Shown here piece after piece: positions 1-13,500 of a stretch of 64,000 nucleotides of DNA; positions within the stretch are counted from its first letter, which is position 1; every line of letters starts with the position of its first letter. Origin of the DNA: Adineta ricciae (taxonomy: Eukaryota > Rotifera > Eurotatoria > Adinetida > Adinetidae); the NCBI GenBank assembly GCA_905250025.1, contig CAJNOJ010000031.1, positions 186,001 through 250,000 of the forward strand, given 5' to 3'. Below the pieces are notes generated by a model, which saw only the letters and a list, made by a program, of their open reading frames with translations, was not told the DNA's origin and made no database searches. Both the position numbers and the translations under genes were made by a program.

Positions 1-53
1 AAAGCGAAACGAAGATTTATTTTGAATATTTTGAGAAATAGAAGTAGATCTAC

Positions 54-455
54 CATGTTGTCTGTTCGTCTTTCAATTTGCAATCTGCTAATAGATGATT
101 AAAACATGAAGCACACATTAGATGTCCATTGACGCACTGAGACAGAAGAGATCATTGGTATTTCGAAAGTTAGATGGTTGGAAATTCTTACTTGATATAT
201 CGGAAGGGTCGAAAGATCCAAACAGATGCAGCATGATAAAATCGAGCCAATTCGATCTTCAAGTAAACGAGGCTTTTCATTTGTTGTGACTTTACATTTT
301 TTCGTCGGTGGTTCATTCACGTCTATAGAGTCCAACAGGGAATTTGTTGTTGCAGTTGTACTTTCAATAATATCCGAAGATAGATTCATCAAGTCTATCG
401 AAGAATTCGGCTGTAAATCATTCGATATTCCTGTCGTCGTTATTTCAGCCGTCAT
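54..455 (-). CDS. CYHR1: Cysteine and histidine-rich protein 1-like zinc finger protein (partial, 5' part)
   Basis: Two exons are visible (455-192 and 136-54); the gene runs off the left edge. After a low-complexity N-terminus rich in Ser, Thr and Asn, followed by a PPTKKCK basic patch, comes [17 protein letters not shown] and, across a 55-bp GT-AG intron, [18 protein letters not shown]. This is the Cys/His-rich RING/TRAF-type zinc finger start of the CYHR1 (ZTRAF1) family, where the spacing CxxC...CxNGHxxCxxC is characteristic. The next donor follows at base 53. The family is conserved in animals and its biochemical role is poorly known, possibly ubiquitin-related. It is divergent from CHERP across a 384-bp spacer. 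The N-terminal start is the first Met of the open frame; a later Met cannot be excluded. Confidence 0.85.
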
Positions 456-839
456 GTTAGTGTCGTTTTTGTACGAAGAAATTTGATCTATTGACTTCGA
501 AAGAGAAAGTCCACGTGACGATGTTCAGTCAGCTGACGTCATATAATTTTCAGTGGGCACGGTGCCATTGGTTGGTTTTTCCCGAAAAATAAATCTGATG
601 AAACCGGTGACAAATTTCATTTTCAAAGAATAAATTATATTCAATAGAAAAAACAGATGATTTCGATAAATTCGGTGTCGCTTTTCATAGTTGAAAATGA
701 GGATATTTTGATACTTGATTCTGATTGGTCGAAGTTCTCCACCGATAGGTGTGGCGCTCGGAGTGAGGAAACAATGTGAAGAGACGAAGAATCAATTCAT
801 CAATTGGTAAATTGCATAGCTCATCTAGTTCAAAACAAG
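456..839. promoter_or_regulatory. Divergent intergenic spacer with CACGTG and TGACGTCA palindromes
   Basis: This 384-bp spacer separates the divergent starts of the CYHR1-like gene and CHERP and so probably contains both promoters. It contains an E-box palindrome CACGTG at 512-517 and, 16 bp further, a full cAMP-response-element palindrome TGACGTCA at 534-541. Both are seen directly; their function is inferred from position. No other coding sequence is seen here. Confidence 0.4.
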
Positions 840-3800
840 ATGTCAATCCCACAACCTCCTGATGGTATTTACTTTTCGTCTTTGTTTCCTTCATCTCTAT
901 ATGTTGAAATACAATTTAGATCTAGAAACAAGAAATATTATTGAGAAACTCGCAAGTTTTGTTGCTCGTGCGTGTGATTCTGATGATTATTTGTCTATTG
1001 ACATTTGATTATTTTGGATTCTAGGTAATGGACCTGAATTCGAAGCAGCAGCAAGACAAAAACATGAAAATAATCCAAAGTTCTCTTTTCTCCACGGTGG
1101 AGAACATCAACATTATTACGCCTTTCGTGTGCAAGCAGAAAAAGCTTGTAATCATATTTTCGATGTCTTTCTTCTGTTTTTCTACACATCAAAACTCTTC
1201 TTCTAGTACTTCAACAACCGCCCAATCCATTCCATTTGCCACCACCAAACATGCTGGGGCCACCTCCTTCGTTGCCTCATCATCCTTCTCGTCCAACACT
1301 ACCACCTTTTCCAGGCCCACCTCCACCACCTGGTACAAATGGTCCACCGCCTTCTCTTCCTTGGACAGTATGTAATCTTCTTCGTATGCAAATCAACCTG
1401 ATCTTCGATCGTATTCTCTTCATCTAGCAACCACCTCCACCGCATTTATTTCCGACAGGTGCACCTCCACCACCCATACCAATGCCACCCATTCCACCGC
1501 CAGCGGTCGTCATCGAACAAGCCCTTCAACAACAAATTCAAGCTTTACAAGAACGATTAAGACAAAGTGAAGTTAATCTCGTTGCACAACGTGAGTCGAT
1601 GCAAATAAATAAAAAGGTTTGACATCTTTATTTATTTATTTTTCTATAACGAGTTGATCTTTTTTCGATGTTTTCTTAGACAAAAGTTCAAGAAAATATT
1701 CAAGCTGCCAGACAAGCACGTATTTCTGTTCAGGCAGCTGAATCTCATATTGACATGAAAGAAGTCGATCGAACAACTTCAGCAATCATCGAAGCTTGTA
1801 CAAAAGATAACATCACTGTAAGAAATTACTTTATCTGGAAAAGCAATACACTGTCAACCGAATCTTTCTTTGCAGAACGGACGCAATTGTATATTGAACT
1901 TCAGTCAAACAAGCATGCAAGCAGAAACTATTTGTTTATATTTAATCGATCGAGTATTTGCATCTGATGCAACCAGTGACACCCGTTTGCACATCATTTA
2001 TCTCATAAACGATGTTCTTCATAATTCGTAAGCGGAGAAATATTGTATTGAATAAGATTTCGCTCAATTTTCGCGTTGTAGTGTCCGAAAAGGCAATGAT
2101 GAATTCCGTGTACAATTGAGTAGAGTTATCGTTCCGATCTATTGTTTGGCAGTGGATCAATCCAATGACGAATGTCGACAAAAATTGGTCAAGGTAGAGA
2201 TATTACTAAACATGGATAAGACATTTTCATGAGATCTATTATAAAACCTTTCTCCACGTCCTTTCTCATACAGTTGCTCGACCTTTGGGAAAAAAACAAA
2301 TATTTCAATAACGATATCATGGAGGTAAGAAAGAAATTTCTCTGTTTTTGCCAATGACGATGCTTTTCTTTTAGGAACTTCGTGATGTTCAACATGCGAA
2401 AAGGCATTTTGAAGTAAAGATGTCTCACCAAATCCATTCTTTTACGTCTACTGCTTTTTATATCCAAGGATGCCATTCGGATGGAATATGCTCCAATTGT
2501 TGAACCAATTGAAGCTGGTCTTGATGAAAAGTACGCTCAACTCGAACGACAACATGCTGAATTTGCTGTCCACATTCAAACACAAATCAATCAGATTCAA
2601 CAACAAATTGTTCAATTCCATCAAGTTCAACAGCAGACACCTCCAGCACCTCCCCCTCCACCACCACATTTACTAAACAACGCTTTCGGTATGAGACATC
2701 AATCTGCTAATCATACAAAATACAATGTGATGTTTTTTCAGGTCCGCCATTGCCACCGAATATGTTGGCCCGAATGCCGCCACCTTCTCCTTCGAATAAT
2801 CCAAATCAACAGCCGCCGCCCTTAATGTCTCTCAATCCATTTACTGAAAATAGTCGAGATAATTCGAGTAAGTTTCATTACGTCGACCTTTCATCTACTC
2901 GTAACTTTTCTTTTCAAGGTCATCGTCCACCTTCAAATATGTATGATAATGCTCCTCCGGCACTCATGTCTATGTCAATGCCTCATTATGATAATAACAG
3001 TCAACATGATGATTATGGTAATAGTATGAACACAAATATCGAACAACCATTTGATCTAAGTATGGTTACGGATGACATTCCATACTATGATCTTCCGGCT
3101 GGTCTCATGTGTTTATTAGTCAAGGTAATTTTTTGTTCGTTTTAAAGTTAGGTGCTCTATGCGAGTTTTCAGGATGAAGATTGTGATTATAAATCGCTTG
3201 ATCCATCGCATTTACATTTGCCACCATCAAGACCAATTACGGAACGATTATTAAATGCAGTAGAAAACTTCTATGCGCTGCCAACACACGAAACTCCAAG
3301 AAATGCGTATGTTTCTCCGTAACTAAGTTTCAAACTAAATGAATTGACTTTGTTTAGTGATGGATGGGAACGATTAGGTTTATTTGAATATTATAAAATA
3401 AAGAATACACATAAATTCTCGAAAGAACGTCTTGACGGTACGAGCAAACATCCGGATGCAAAAGAGAAACAACATCGCTCCGGACGAAGTCGATCGAAAA
3501 GTTCGTCTGGATCAAAATCAAGATCATCGTCAGGTTCTTCATCTTCATCTTCACCTTCTTCCTCTTCATCATCCTCATCTTCGTCGTCCTCATCATCCTC
3601 GATGTCAAAAGATAACTCTAATAACAACTATCAGAAAAAACGATACAGGTCTACCGAATCTTCCTCTTTCGTTCCATGACTATCGTTGTTTTTCTTCTCC
3701 ATAGATCTCGATCACCATCGCCCACACATTACAAACAACATTCAGCAAGGGCTAATCCGCCAATAAGATCACGTTCTCGTAGCACGTCTCCTCCCTCGTT

Positions 3801-4286
3801 TGGCTCAGCATATGTACCTCAAAGGTATTCTAAAATATTTTCTTTGTGGAAGAATCGAACTTTGAAATATAACATTACCATTCATTTTGCAGTTCATCAA
3901 GTAGCAGACATTCTCAGCAGAAAGTGTCCGATTCGAATGTTGGGCATAAACTTCTACAAAAAATGGGTATGTCAGCAGATCTGTACTCTTTCGCTATCGA
4001 TGATAGGCTCTTTTCAGGTTGGCAAGAAGGTGTTGGTCTTGGTCGTCGTGAACAAGGAATTGTTGAACCCGTTATGTCAAGTACAAGTGTAAATAATGAC
4101 GGAAAAGCTGATCAATACAAAGGCATCGGTCATGAAGACGATCCATTTGAACAATTTCGTAAACAAAAAGCCAAAGGTTATGTTTCACGATTGATCGCTG
4201 CTCAAGCCGAAACAGTCGCTCGACGTCATGAAATTGCCGAAGAAGATGGATCATCAGAACGTTCCGATGACAAATCCAAAAAATAG
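840..4286 (+). CDS. CHERP: CHERP homologue (SURP, CID and G-patch splicing-associated protein)
   Basis: This is a multi-exon gene with introns of about 50 bp. The first exons are 840-864, 920-967 and one from 1025, giving a SURP module (NIIEKLASFVARNGPEFEAA, then NPKFSFLHGG). Proline-rich stretches follow, then a CID-type helical domain (ICLYLIDRVFASDA, LHIIYLINDVLHN, LVKLLDLWEKNKYF) and a Q-rich segment with PPAPPPPPP. Then come an Arg/Ser-rich region with a long Ser tract (about 3530-3600) and a C-terminal G-patch. The G-patch is split by a 51-bp intron near 3968-4018 and reads KMG|WQEGVGLGRREQGI. The tail DQYKGIG..DDPFEQFRKQKAKGY matches the CHERP C-terminus. In animals CHERP binds U2 snRNP-associated proteins and affects splicing. 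The order SURP-CID-RS-G-patch fits CHERP rather than SR140/U2SURP, which has an RRM. RPF2 starts 131 bp after its stop. Confidence 0.9.
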
Positions 4287-4391
4287 AACTAAACTTCTTA
4301 CTTTTTGTTTCTTTCTTCTCTAAGATTGATTGACGTGATTTGTTTATAAATCATTCTGTTTCTTTGATCTTGTCATCAATTCAATACTACT

Positions 4392-4401
4392 TCTCTTTTA
4401 G
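4392..4401 (+). promoter_or_regulatory. Putative trans-splice (3' splice) acceptor upstream of RPF2
   Basis: The pyrimidine-rich stretch ttctcttttag ends at 4401, 16 nt before the RPF2 start codon and 115 nt after the CHERP stop. No obvious non-coding first exon with a donor is needed if a spliced leader is added here. Confidence 0.45.
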
Positions 4402-4417
4402 ATTATCGAAATCTATC

Positions 4418-5359
4418 ATGGTTAAACTACAACGTGTTCAACGTCCTAAAACTCAACGCGGTAAACGTGCGTTAAAAGAACGCGAACCGAAACTAATTGA
4501 AAATCCTCGTTCGCTATTGTGCATTCGAGGTAACAAAACGAGTAACATCATGAAAATTCTCTTGAGAAATCTTCACTTACTCAAATCGCCTCACTCAACA
4601 ATGTATCAGCGAAATAATACGGACATTACTCCATTTGAAAACACCAGTAAACTGGAATGGTACTGTCAAAAATCGGATTGTTCATTATTCGCTTATGTGA
4701 CCCATAGCAAAAAACGACCGAACAATCTCGTTTTAGCACGTTTACACAATCATATCGTTTTGGACATGTTTGAATTTGAACTAAACCAACAAACATTTCG
4801 TTCCTTCGATGATTTCAAGTGTACGAAATTCGCCGCAGGAAATAAACCATGTTTGATATTTCATGGTGAATTGTTCGATAACGAAGCTGATTACAAACGC
4901 TTGAAATGTTTCTTTATCGATTTCTTTCGTGGTGAAACTCATATGAAAGAAATTGATCTGAACGGACTTGAACATGTGATCACATTCACAGTCGATAGTC
5001 AAACAAAAGTTATATCAATACGTGTTTATCGTATCGAATTGAAGAAATCCGGTCATCGAATTCCTCGAATTGAATTGGAAGAAGTTGGTCCACATTTGGA
5101 TTTAACAATTCGTCGAACGAAATTAGCATCGGACGACTTTTACAAGAAAACATTGAAACAACCCGATGCCATCAAGGCGAAGAAAGTGAAGAATGTAACA
5201 ACCAATGAATTAGGAACGAAGATGGGTCGTATTCATATGGAAAAACAGGACTTCAACCAATTACAAACAAGAAAAATGAAAGGATTGAAACGTCGAGCAC
5301 CTACGGGTGAAAATAACGAAGAATCGTCTAAAAAACGAAAAGAAATTGATTCGAATTAA
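4418..5359 (+). CDS. RPF2: Ribosome production factor 2 homologue (Brix domain)
   Basis: This is an uninterrupted 313-residue frame, close to the roughly 306 residues usual for the family. The basic N-terminus (VQRPKTQRGKRALKERE) is followed by a Brix domain: PRSLLCIRGNKTSN, LLKSPHSTMYQRNNTD, PFENTSKLEWYCQKSDCSLF, then SKKRPNNLVLARLHNHIVLD. It ends in a Lys-rich tail. RPF2 with RRS1 recruits 5S RNP (5S rRNA, RPL5, RPL11) to pre-60S particles in the nucleolus. An upstream in-frame Met at 4340 lies before the likely 3' splice acceptor at 4401, so the start at 4418 (MVKLQRVQ) is preferred; it also matches the family N-terminus. It lies between CHERP and UFM1 with very short spacers. Confidence 0.95.
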   Translation: MVKLQRVQRPKTQRGKRALKEREPKLIENPRSLLCIRGNKTSNIMKILLRNLHLLKSPHSTMYQRNNTDITPFENTSKLEWYCQKSDCSLFAYVTHSKKRPNNLVLARLHNHIVLDMFEFELNQQTFRSFDDFKCTKFAAGNKPCLIFHGELFDNEADYKRLKCFFIDFFRGETHMKEIDLNGLEHVITFTVDSQTKVISIRVYRIELKKSGHRIPRIELEEVGPHLDLTIRRTKLASDDFYKKTLKQPDAIKAKKVKNVTTNELGTKMGRIHMEKQDFNQLQTRKMKGLKRRAPTGENNEESSKKRKEIDSN

Positions 5360-5431
5360 ATAAATGAAAAACTAACTACCTGTTTTTGATATCAGTGTTT
5401 TGTTATTCGAGAATAAATGAACATTTTTTCT

Positions 5432-5440
5432 CGATTTTAG
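5432..5440 (+). promoter_or_regulatory. Putative trans-splice acceptor directly before UFM1 ATG
   Basis: The stretch ttctcgattttag ends exactly at the base before the UFM1 ATG, and the RPF2 stop is 81 bp upstream. It is seen directly; the trans-splicing interpretation is inferred. Confidence 0.5.
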
Positions 5441-5899
5441 ATGGCATCAAACGAAACATCATCGGCAGCTGCAACTAGTAACGCGAAAGTTACTTTTAAA
5501 ATAACATTAACATCTGACCCGAAATTACCATTCAAAGTGTAAATATCTGAATGCTATGATATTTATGACTGAAAATCTTCTTTCGCTCGATATTTCAGGT
5601 TAAGTGTACCGGAAAACACTCCTTTCACCGCTGTTTTGAAATTTGCCGCTGAAGAGGTTTGTTCAGACGGAAATCTTCTCGATTACGAACCAAAATTTCC
5701 ATCTTTCGTTGCAGTTTAAAGTTCAGGCGGCTACTAGTGCAATTATAACCAACGACGGTATCGGCATCAATCCATCTCAAACAGCTGGTAAGGCTTTTCA
5801 TTTAGAGTAACATCAAATCATCGACGCTGTTTAGGTAATGTTTTCCTTAAACATGGCGCCGAACTTCGAATTATTCCACGTGATCGTGTTGGTCATTGA
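5441..5899 (+). CDS. UFM1: Ubiquitin-fold modifier 1
   Basis: Four exons (5441-5538, 5599-5656, 5715-5787, 5835-5899) encode 97 residues. A Ser/Ala-rich N-terminal extension is followed by the near-invariant UFM1 fold: [80 protein letters not shown]. Only one residue (His) follows the C-terminal Gly, against two (Ser-Cys) in vertebrates. A UFSP protease must still remove it to expose Gly for activation by UBA5, transfer by UFC1 and ligation by UFL1. The pathway modifies ribosomal RPL26 at the ER and acts in ER-phagy. All introns are GT-AG and 47 to 60 bp. It sits in the head-to-tail cluster with RPF2 and the TRMT9B-like gene. Confidence 0.97.
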
Positions 5900-6036
5900 T
5901 ATCGAAGTGAAATTTTATCGATCCTCTCCGTTTATTTCATCTTCTTTTTTTCTGGAATTTATTCATTGATTTTTCAAGTGAAATAAATAACCATGAAAGA
6001 ATTGACATGTCGTTTGTTCTAATAAATATCTTTTCC

Positions 6037-6046
6037 TACGAAATAG
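6037..6046 (+). promoter_or_regulatory. Putative trans-splice acceptor directly before the TRMT9B-like ATG
   Basis: AG at 6045-6046 immediately precedes the ATG at 6047, 147 bp after the UFM1 stop. The pyrimidine tract (ttttcctac) lies just upstream. Confidence 0.45.
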
Positions 6047-6940
6047 ATGAACCAATCATCGTCTGAACACAGTTCATCGACATTACCGAAAACTGATTCC
6101 GATGCGTATCGACTCGAACAGGAACACGTTCATAAAGTATACAATGAAATCGCTCATAAATTCAGTGACTCACGCTATAAGCCATGGCCACAAGTCGTTG
6201 AGTTTCTGCAAACATTCCCCGGTGCTTCCTACGTTCTTGATATTGGATGTGGGAATGGAAAATATTTGAATGTTAGAAAAGACTTGCTCATGGTAGAAAA
6301 TGAAAATTTCGTTTTCTTTGTGTTTTATGGCGTTTTTTTGTTGAAAATAGTAGATTGGTTGTGATCGAAGTGAAGGCCTATTGGAAATATGTCGTGAACG
6401 ACATTATCAAGTCTTTCTTTCTGATTGTATGGCCATTCCTGTGCCTGAAAATACTTTCGATGGTGTAATTTGTATCGCTGTAATTCATCACATGAGCACC
6501 GACGTAAGAAACTGATCTGCTTGAATGAAGAATAAAGAGAAAAGTTGGCATAGAATCGACGATTGAAGGCTCTAAAAGAGATCGTTCGGATAATGAAGGT
6601 CAATGGTCAAGCATTGGTAACTGTTTGGGCGAAAGAACAAGAAATTAACGAGAAGAAAAGTACATATATTCGTAAATCCGTGAAATCTATGACATCATCA
6701 GAAAATGAATCTTCTATTGCGACCGATAATGAACTGGCAGTTCATACACCGCGCACGAAATTTCAACGCTCCGATTGTCTTGTTCCGTGGATAAAACTAA
6801 CTGCGACCTATCTACGATATTGTCATGTTTTTGTTCAAAATGAATTAGATAATCTCTTGAAACAACTTTCAAATATCGAAATCTTGAAATCGTACAATGA
6901 CGATGGAAATTGGTGTACGATATTTCGAAAAACTGCTTAG
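6047..6940 (+). CDS. TRMT9B: TRMT9B/ALKBH8-type SAM-dependent tRNA methyltransferase
   Basis: Three exons are supported: 6047 to about 6292, 6353 to about 6503, and about 6558-6940. Motifs in order are EQEHVHKVYNEIAHKFSDSR, then SAM motif I (YVLDIGCGNGKYL) and IGCDRSEGLLEICRERHYQV. These are followed by FDGVICIAVIHHMST (post-I/motif IV), ALKEIVRIMKVNGQALVTVW, and the C-terminal YLRYCHVFVQNELDNLL and DDGNWCTIF. The last two are hallmarks of the Trm9/TRMT9B/ALKBH8 methyltransferase family. Those enzymes methylate wobble-uridine carboxymethyl groups with the TRMT112 partner. The length and C-terminus are closer to TRMT9B and yeast Trm9 than to ALKBH8, because no AlkB or RRM part is seen. Which paralogue it is needs a tree. 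Confidence 0.85.
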
Positions 6941-6989
6941 ATTCTTCAATTTTTCGGTCGTGCAAACAAGATTTGTATTAGATAAAATA

Positions 6990-7331
6990 TCAAGCTAGAA
7001 AATAAATCAATGGAGCAAAGACACAAATGATCAACACTCGAAAAATATTCATGAATAATAACAATTTTTCTTGTTTCATACGATTGTTCTCGTATCGTTG
7101 AGCAAGAAGACGGCTTGCTTCATCGTCGTCGTCAGCTTGGATGCCACTAGTACGATCTACTGTTGTTATCTGAGGAGATCCTGAAACAATAGTGCGGTTT
7201 TGTTTTATAACCGATGTTGCAACGGATGAGTAAGACGATTCTCGACTTTCAGCCGTTTGACTCCTATTAATCGTTAATTCGGCTACTGAAAGTGATGCCA
7301 TTGGCGTTTTGAATGAAGAAGATAGTGACAT
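6990..7331 (-). CDS. Small tail-anchored membrane protein, family not recognised
   Basis: The frame is open without introns and gives 113 residues from the Met at 7331 (MSLSSSFKTPM). An in-frame Met at 7391 would add 20 residues. The body is Ser/Thr-rich with an acidic DDDDE patch followed by ASRLLAQRYENNRMKQEK and one C-terminal hydrophobic helix (LLLFMNIFRVLIICVFAPLI). This is the layout of a tail-anchored protein with a cytosolic N-terminus and a very short luminal tail. No family was recognised. It is convergent with the methyltransferase, the two stops being about 50 bp apart. Coding status rests on the composition and the plausible topology only. Confidence 0.5.
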   Translation of the reverse strand: MSLSSSFKTPMASLSVAELTINRSQTAESRESSYSSVATSVIKQNRTIVSGSPQITTVDRTSGIQADDDDEASRLLAQRYENNRMKQEKLLLFMNIFRVLIICVFAPLIYFLA

Positions 7332-8384
7332 GGACGATGATATTCGATGTGAGATAACAAAACGAAAGATAAAAATGAAAGATTCATACAAAACAGAATC
7401 TTCTTTGTCCTCTTTCTTCTTTTTTTTCTCAAGATAATTTACACTAAGTTACACGAATTCACTGTAAAAATGGTCTGTGTCATCGAACGTGTTTTCGCGT
7501 ACTCGAATCCAATCCCCCGTGGACATTTAATTAAATAGCTGCTAAATTAGTCCGTATTCTCATCGATTGTCAATCAAACACGAACAGAGAAAGTCTCCCT
7601 AAGGATAAAAATCTGATCTATATCAAACATCTCCTTCGAGATATTTGAATTTATTTCAAAACTTCCGTTTTCATGTGAACAATACTTGTAACTTCCATCT
7701 AATAAATCATTAGAAAATGTGCGTGTTGCACTACGTAAAGGAAAGCAACTTCAGTCTGCAATAATACATCATTTCGAAGATTAAAGAACTACATGTCTAA
7801 TGCTTGATGACATTTTGCGTGGGATTGATTAGAATTCCCGCTTTGGAAATGCAGAATTTCTCATTCTCATACTACGAGCTCGTGTGTCGTCCGTGAACAG
7901 TTCGTGTCGTACCTATCAGTTCAAGTTTTATTGTAGAAAAGGAAAAAGAAAACAAAATGTAGTCATCAAAAAGAACTCTCGTACAAATAACTAGACATGA
8001 CCAATTGCCTGGCAAGCAAAAACGAAAACAACAAGACATAGATGCATGGGTAGAATGAAAAATCATGATAGATAATGAGAAAAGAAAAGAAGAAATAAGA
8101 CGATTCGGAACCGGAGGAGCACTGTTCGTCCATGAATCGGAATGTAAAAAGCAGAAGAAACAAAAAGAAAGAAGACAAACGAAATCATGTACATTATATG
8201 AATGAATATAAGCAATAAAAATCATCACTGGTTTCTTGGTTTTCTAAGAATACATGAAACACGAAAAATCAAACAAAACAAAAAGATTTTTAATGACTTG
8301 TTTTTCTTCTTCTTTCTCTTTTCCTCTCCCGCTCATCCTTCGTACTCACAAAATTATTATCCACACCGTCGACAACAGTCTAAA
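7332..8384. other. Non-coding spacer upstream of the small membrane protein and downstream of SGK3
   Basis: About 1 kb in which no supported gene was found. Frames seen on the minus strand near 7870-8230 are Phe/Ser-rich readings of A-rich DNA and look like 3' UTR sequence of SGK3 rather than protein. Confidence 0.5.
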
Positions 8385-10545
<2,161 letters not shown>

Positions 10546-13500
10546 TTTCTCTGTAACAAGGAAAAAGGTTTCGGACTCCTCAATGATACAGTGCGAAATA
10601 AAAGCTAAGAAAAAAAAAGAAGAAACGAAGAAAATAAAATATGATTATATCATCATCGTCATTGACAATGACAATAATGATGATGATAAGAAGCCAACGA
10701 AAACAAAAGACGTAAAAGCAAGAAGAAAGCACTAAGTATAGTAAATATTGACTGATATAAAAAAGATTAGACATCCCATGGCAAAGGTGACAAATTGAGG
10801 AAAGAGAGAAGATTCGCTTGAAAAACTATCTTATCCTTTCGTTTATCCTCCCAGATAGAAAAATGTCAAGATATTTTCGCATGTTATGACATCTTAGTGT
10901 GACTTAAAGATGTCGGATTTACACGCAACAATAAGAATAGTCGTGCGAAAACTACGTCGTTTCTAGTCTGTCGACAAAGTCATCTTCTACGTCTTTTCTT
11001 CTTCATTTTATTTTCAATATAACACCCTCATACATACAAATACGCACGCACAGAATGCAAAGGACAATGACACGTGCATTTTCATTTTTTTCTTCGATGT
11101 GCTAGTCAGCCAGTAAAACTCAATAGATGCTCTTCTTCGTCTTCTTGTTTTCTCCGTTCGACATGTATATTACGTGTTTCTCTTCTTCTCCGCTTCTTTT
11201 TTCATACTCTACATAACGTTGCTTTTTTAATTTTCTACCAATAATAGGAATCAGATTTATTGAATATCTGTAGGACTCGTTGCTTTTATAATCGTATCGA
11301 TATACATATTCGAAGTATTTGCATATTTTTCTGTTCTGTTCGATTTGAATTTGGAGAAGAATGTGTCTTTCATGGCAGAAGGAATACTATTGCCGCAAGG
11401 AACGTTGTTTATGCAGAGATTAGAAAAAGGAAAATTCAAAGACGGAATTTTCTATCTCTCACCTGATGTTTTCGAGCGTTGGGACCATCTTTTCTGTAAT
11501 TTGAGCATAGAGGGAAATTTCTATGCCGATTATCTTCTAATCTTGTCTGATATTATCAAAGAAGAGACATCGAATGTTGTTGTCTTTACTGAAAGTTGTA
11601 TCAGTTTAGTTAATACATCGTTATCATTATAGACATCTGTCTCTTGTTCTCTCCGCTTTTCCTGCTTTCTTTTTGTCGAACTATCTCTAACGTCCAATTC
11701 ATGCTTTGACGTGTCTTACTATAAATAGCTAATGAATGACGACTAGAAAACTTCGCTCTACAGCAACAACTAATTATTAGTATTCGTCGTGGACGAGGAG
11801 ACGCAGACGTAGAAATATCTGTTAGAATAATTGATAGATCGATATTTTCGACAGAAGAATAGAATGTGAGAAACAGAAAAATAAGCAAATATTATTCTAT
11901 TCGTTAACAACATGGGGAAGATATCGGGAAGGTCATGGATGTTCGAACATCAACGTACCAAACCACCTTGGCATCTTGATAATATAATCGTGCTGATCAA
12001 ATCAATAAGATCTAATCGTAGGCGGATATGTGTGTTGGTGCATATGATCGATGGTTGTTTTATCTGTCACCTTAGAGCACTGATGACAAGGATGTGTCTG
12101 TTGGAATTGAGTGCGAAAGTGAACATATGTCAGATCGTAGGCTCATCTCTTTTCACTTTGTTGTCTTACGATAATAGCAGTAATAGATAAAGAGAAGGAG
12201 GAAAGATCTAAGTGCTCGTGATAGGGAAAAAAATGAACAAAAGATAGACGAGAACAAAACTTATTTGAAAGAATGTCATCGACATTACAATAGCATCTAA
12301 CTCGCCGCCTTTGTTTTCTATTACATTATTCGTCTGATGCATAGGAACTATAGCTGCATTTGGAAGTTTTTTTTTTTATTTCCGCCATATGCATGTTTCA
12401 TGTCGGATTCTAGACATCTCCTTGGCGAGACGTATATTCTCTTAATATAGATCGAGTGATTTCATCTGTCCTGCTGAAAGAAGAAGAAAACAAACCGACA
12501 GGAAAAGAGACATAGACGGCAAAGACGATGATGTTGTTATCGATCATTCATGGAATCTCAGTCGTCTATCTGAATCGGTTTATAAACTACTAGACATCTC
12601 TGACTGATTTTGACACTGTTCCTTAGAAATTCTTTTACAGAATAACTATTGATGTTGCTGTTGTTCGACAAAGATGATCATTATTACATTATTGGCTTAC
12701 GGTGATGCTTACCAATCTAACAAGACATGGAAATGTCGGCGTAAACCTATGTGAATTAGATCACCCTGGGAATAGCCATGAGAGAATTTTGACGTCATTA
12801 AATTATTCTAAAATGCCTTCTATTCTTTCCTCTTATTCAGACGTTTCAATTCAATTTAAGATTCTGCATAACAGACATGTCAACATTGATTGCATATTAT
12901 CATCGAAGTGCGAGTTAGAAAAGCAAATCTCTTCATATTTCCATTCAATCGAGCTCTTACCGGCCTCTTTCTCTCAAATAGTTGATGCGCCATTCGGGCG
13001 TACTATGATCTTTCATGTCATTCATTTCCAACCAATTAACTATGATCATATACATATAATAACAATAATAGTAGTCTAAGTACACACGTCTTCTTCTTCA
13101 AGCAAAGAAAAGTAGACAAATTTTTTGCACTCGGTCGTACAAATCGAGTCATTCTAATCGAAATAGACATTTGATTGTCCATTTAGATAATTGATGACAC
13201 GAGTCTATTTATTGACATAATCCTAAGATATGGAATCGACTCTGAAGTGAAGAAACAAGAGAAAAACAACAAGAGACTCGATTGTCTTCTACATATCATG
13301 CTAATAACATTAGAAAATATAATTATACAGATAAATAAATAATTAATGATATAAGTCTATTGAAGAAAAGCAAATCTAAACAATATTACTTGGATGAAGA
13401 AGAACGAAGTCGCATGTAGAAGATTAAAAAATCGCTAACATGTCAAGTAACACGTTCACAATCAAATACATGGAAATGAGTATTTGCAAAGAATAACATG

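Noticed and set aside
3354-3627. Acid-rich frames on - (poly-Asp/Glu) opposite CHERP.
   Set aside because: They are complements of the CHERP Ser tract; the + frame has conserved SR and G-patch context.
4340-4417. Upstream in-frame Met extension for RPF2.
   Set aside because: It lies before the acceptor at 4401 and has no match to the RPF2 N-terminus.
12702-13079. A 125-codon open frame on + in the long non-coding region.
   Set aside because: No motif, no splice signals, no acceptor at the start and no family resemblance. Frames of this size occur by chance in such a span.
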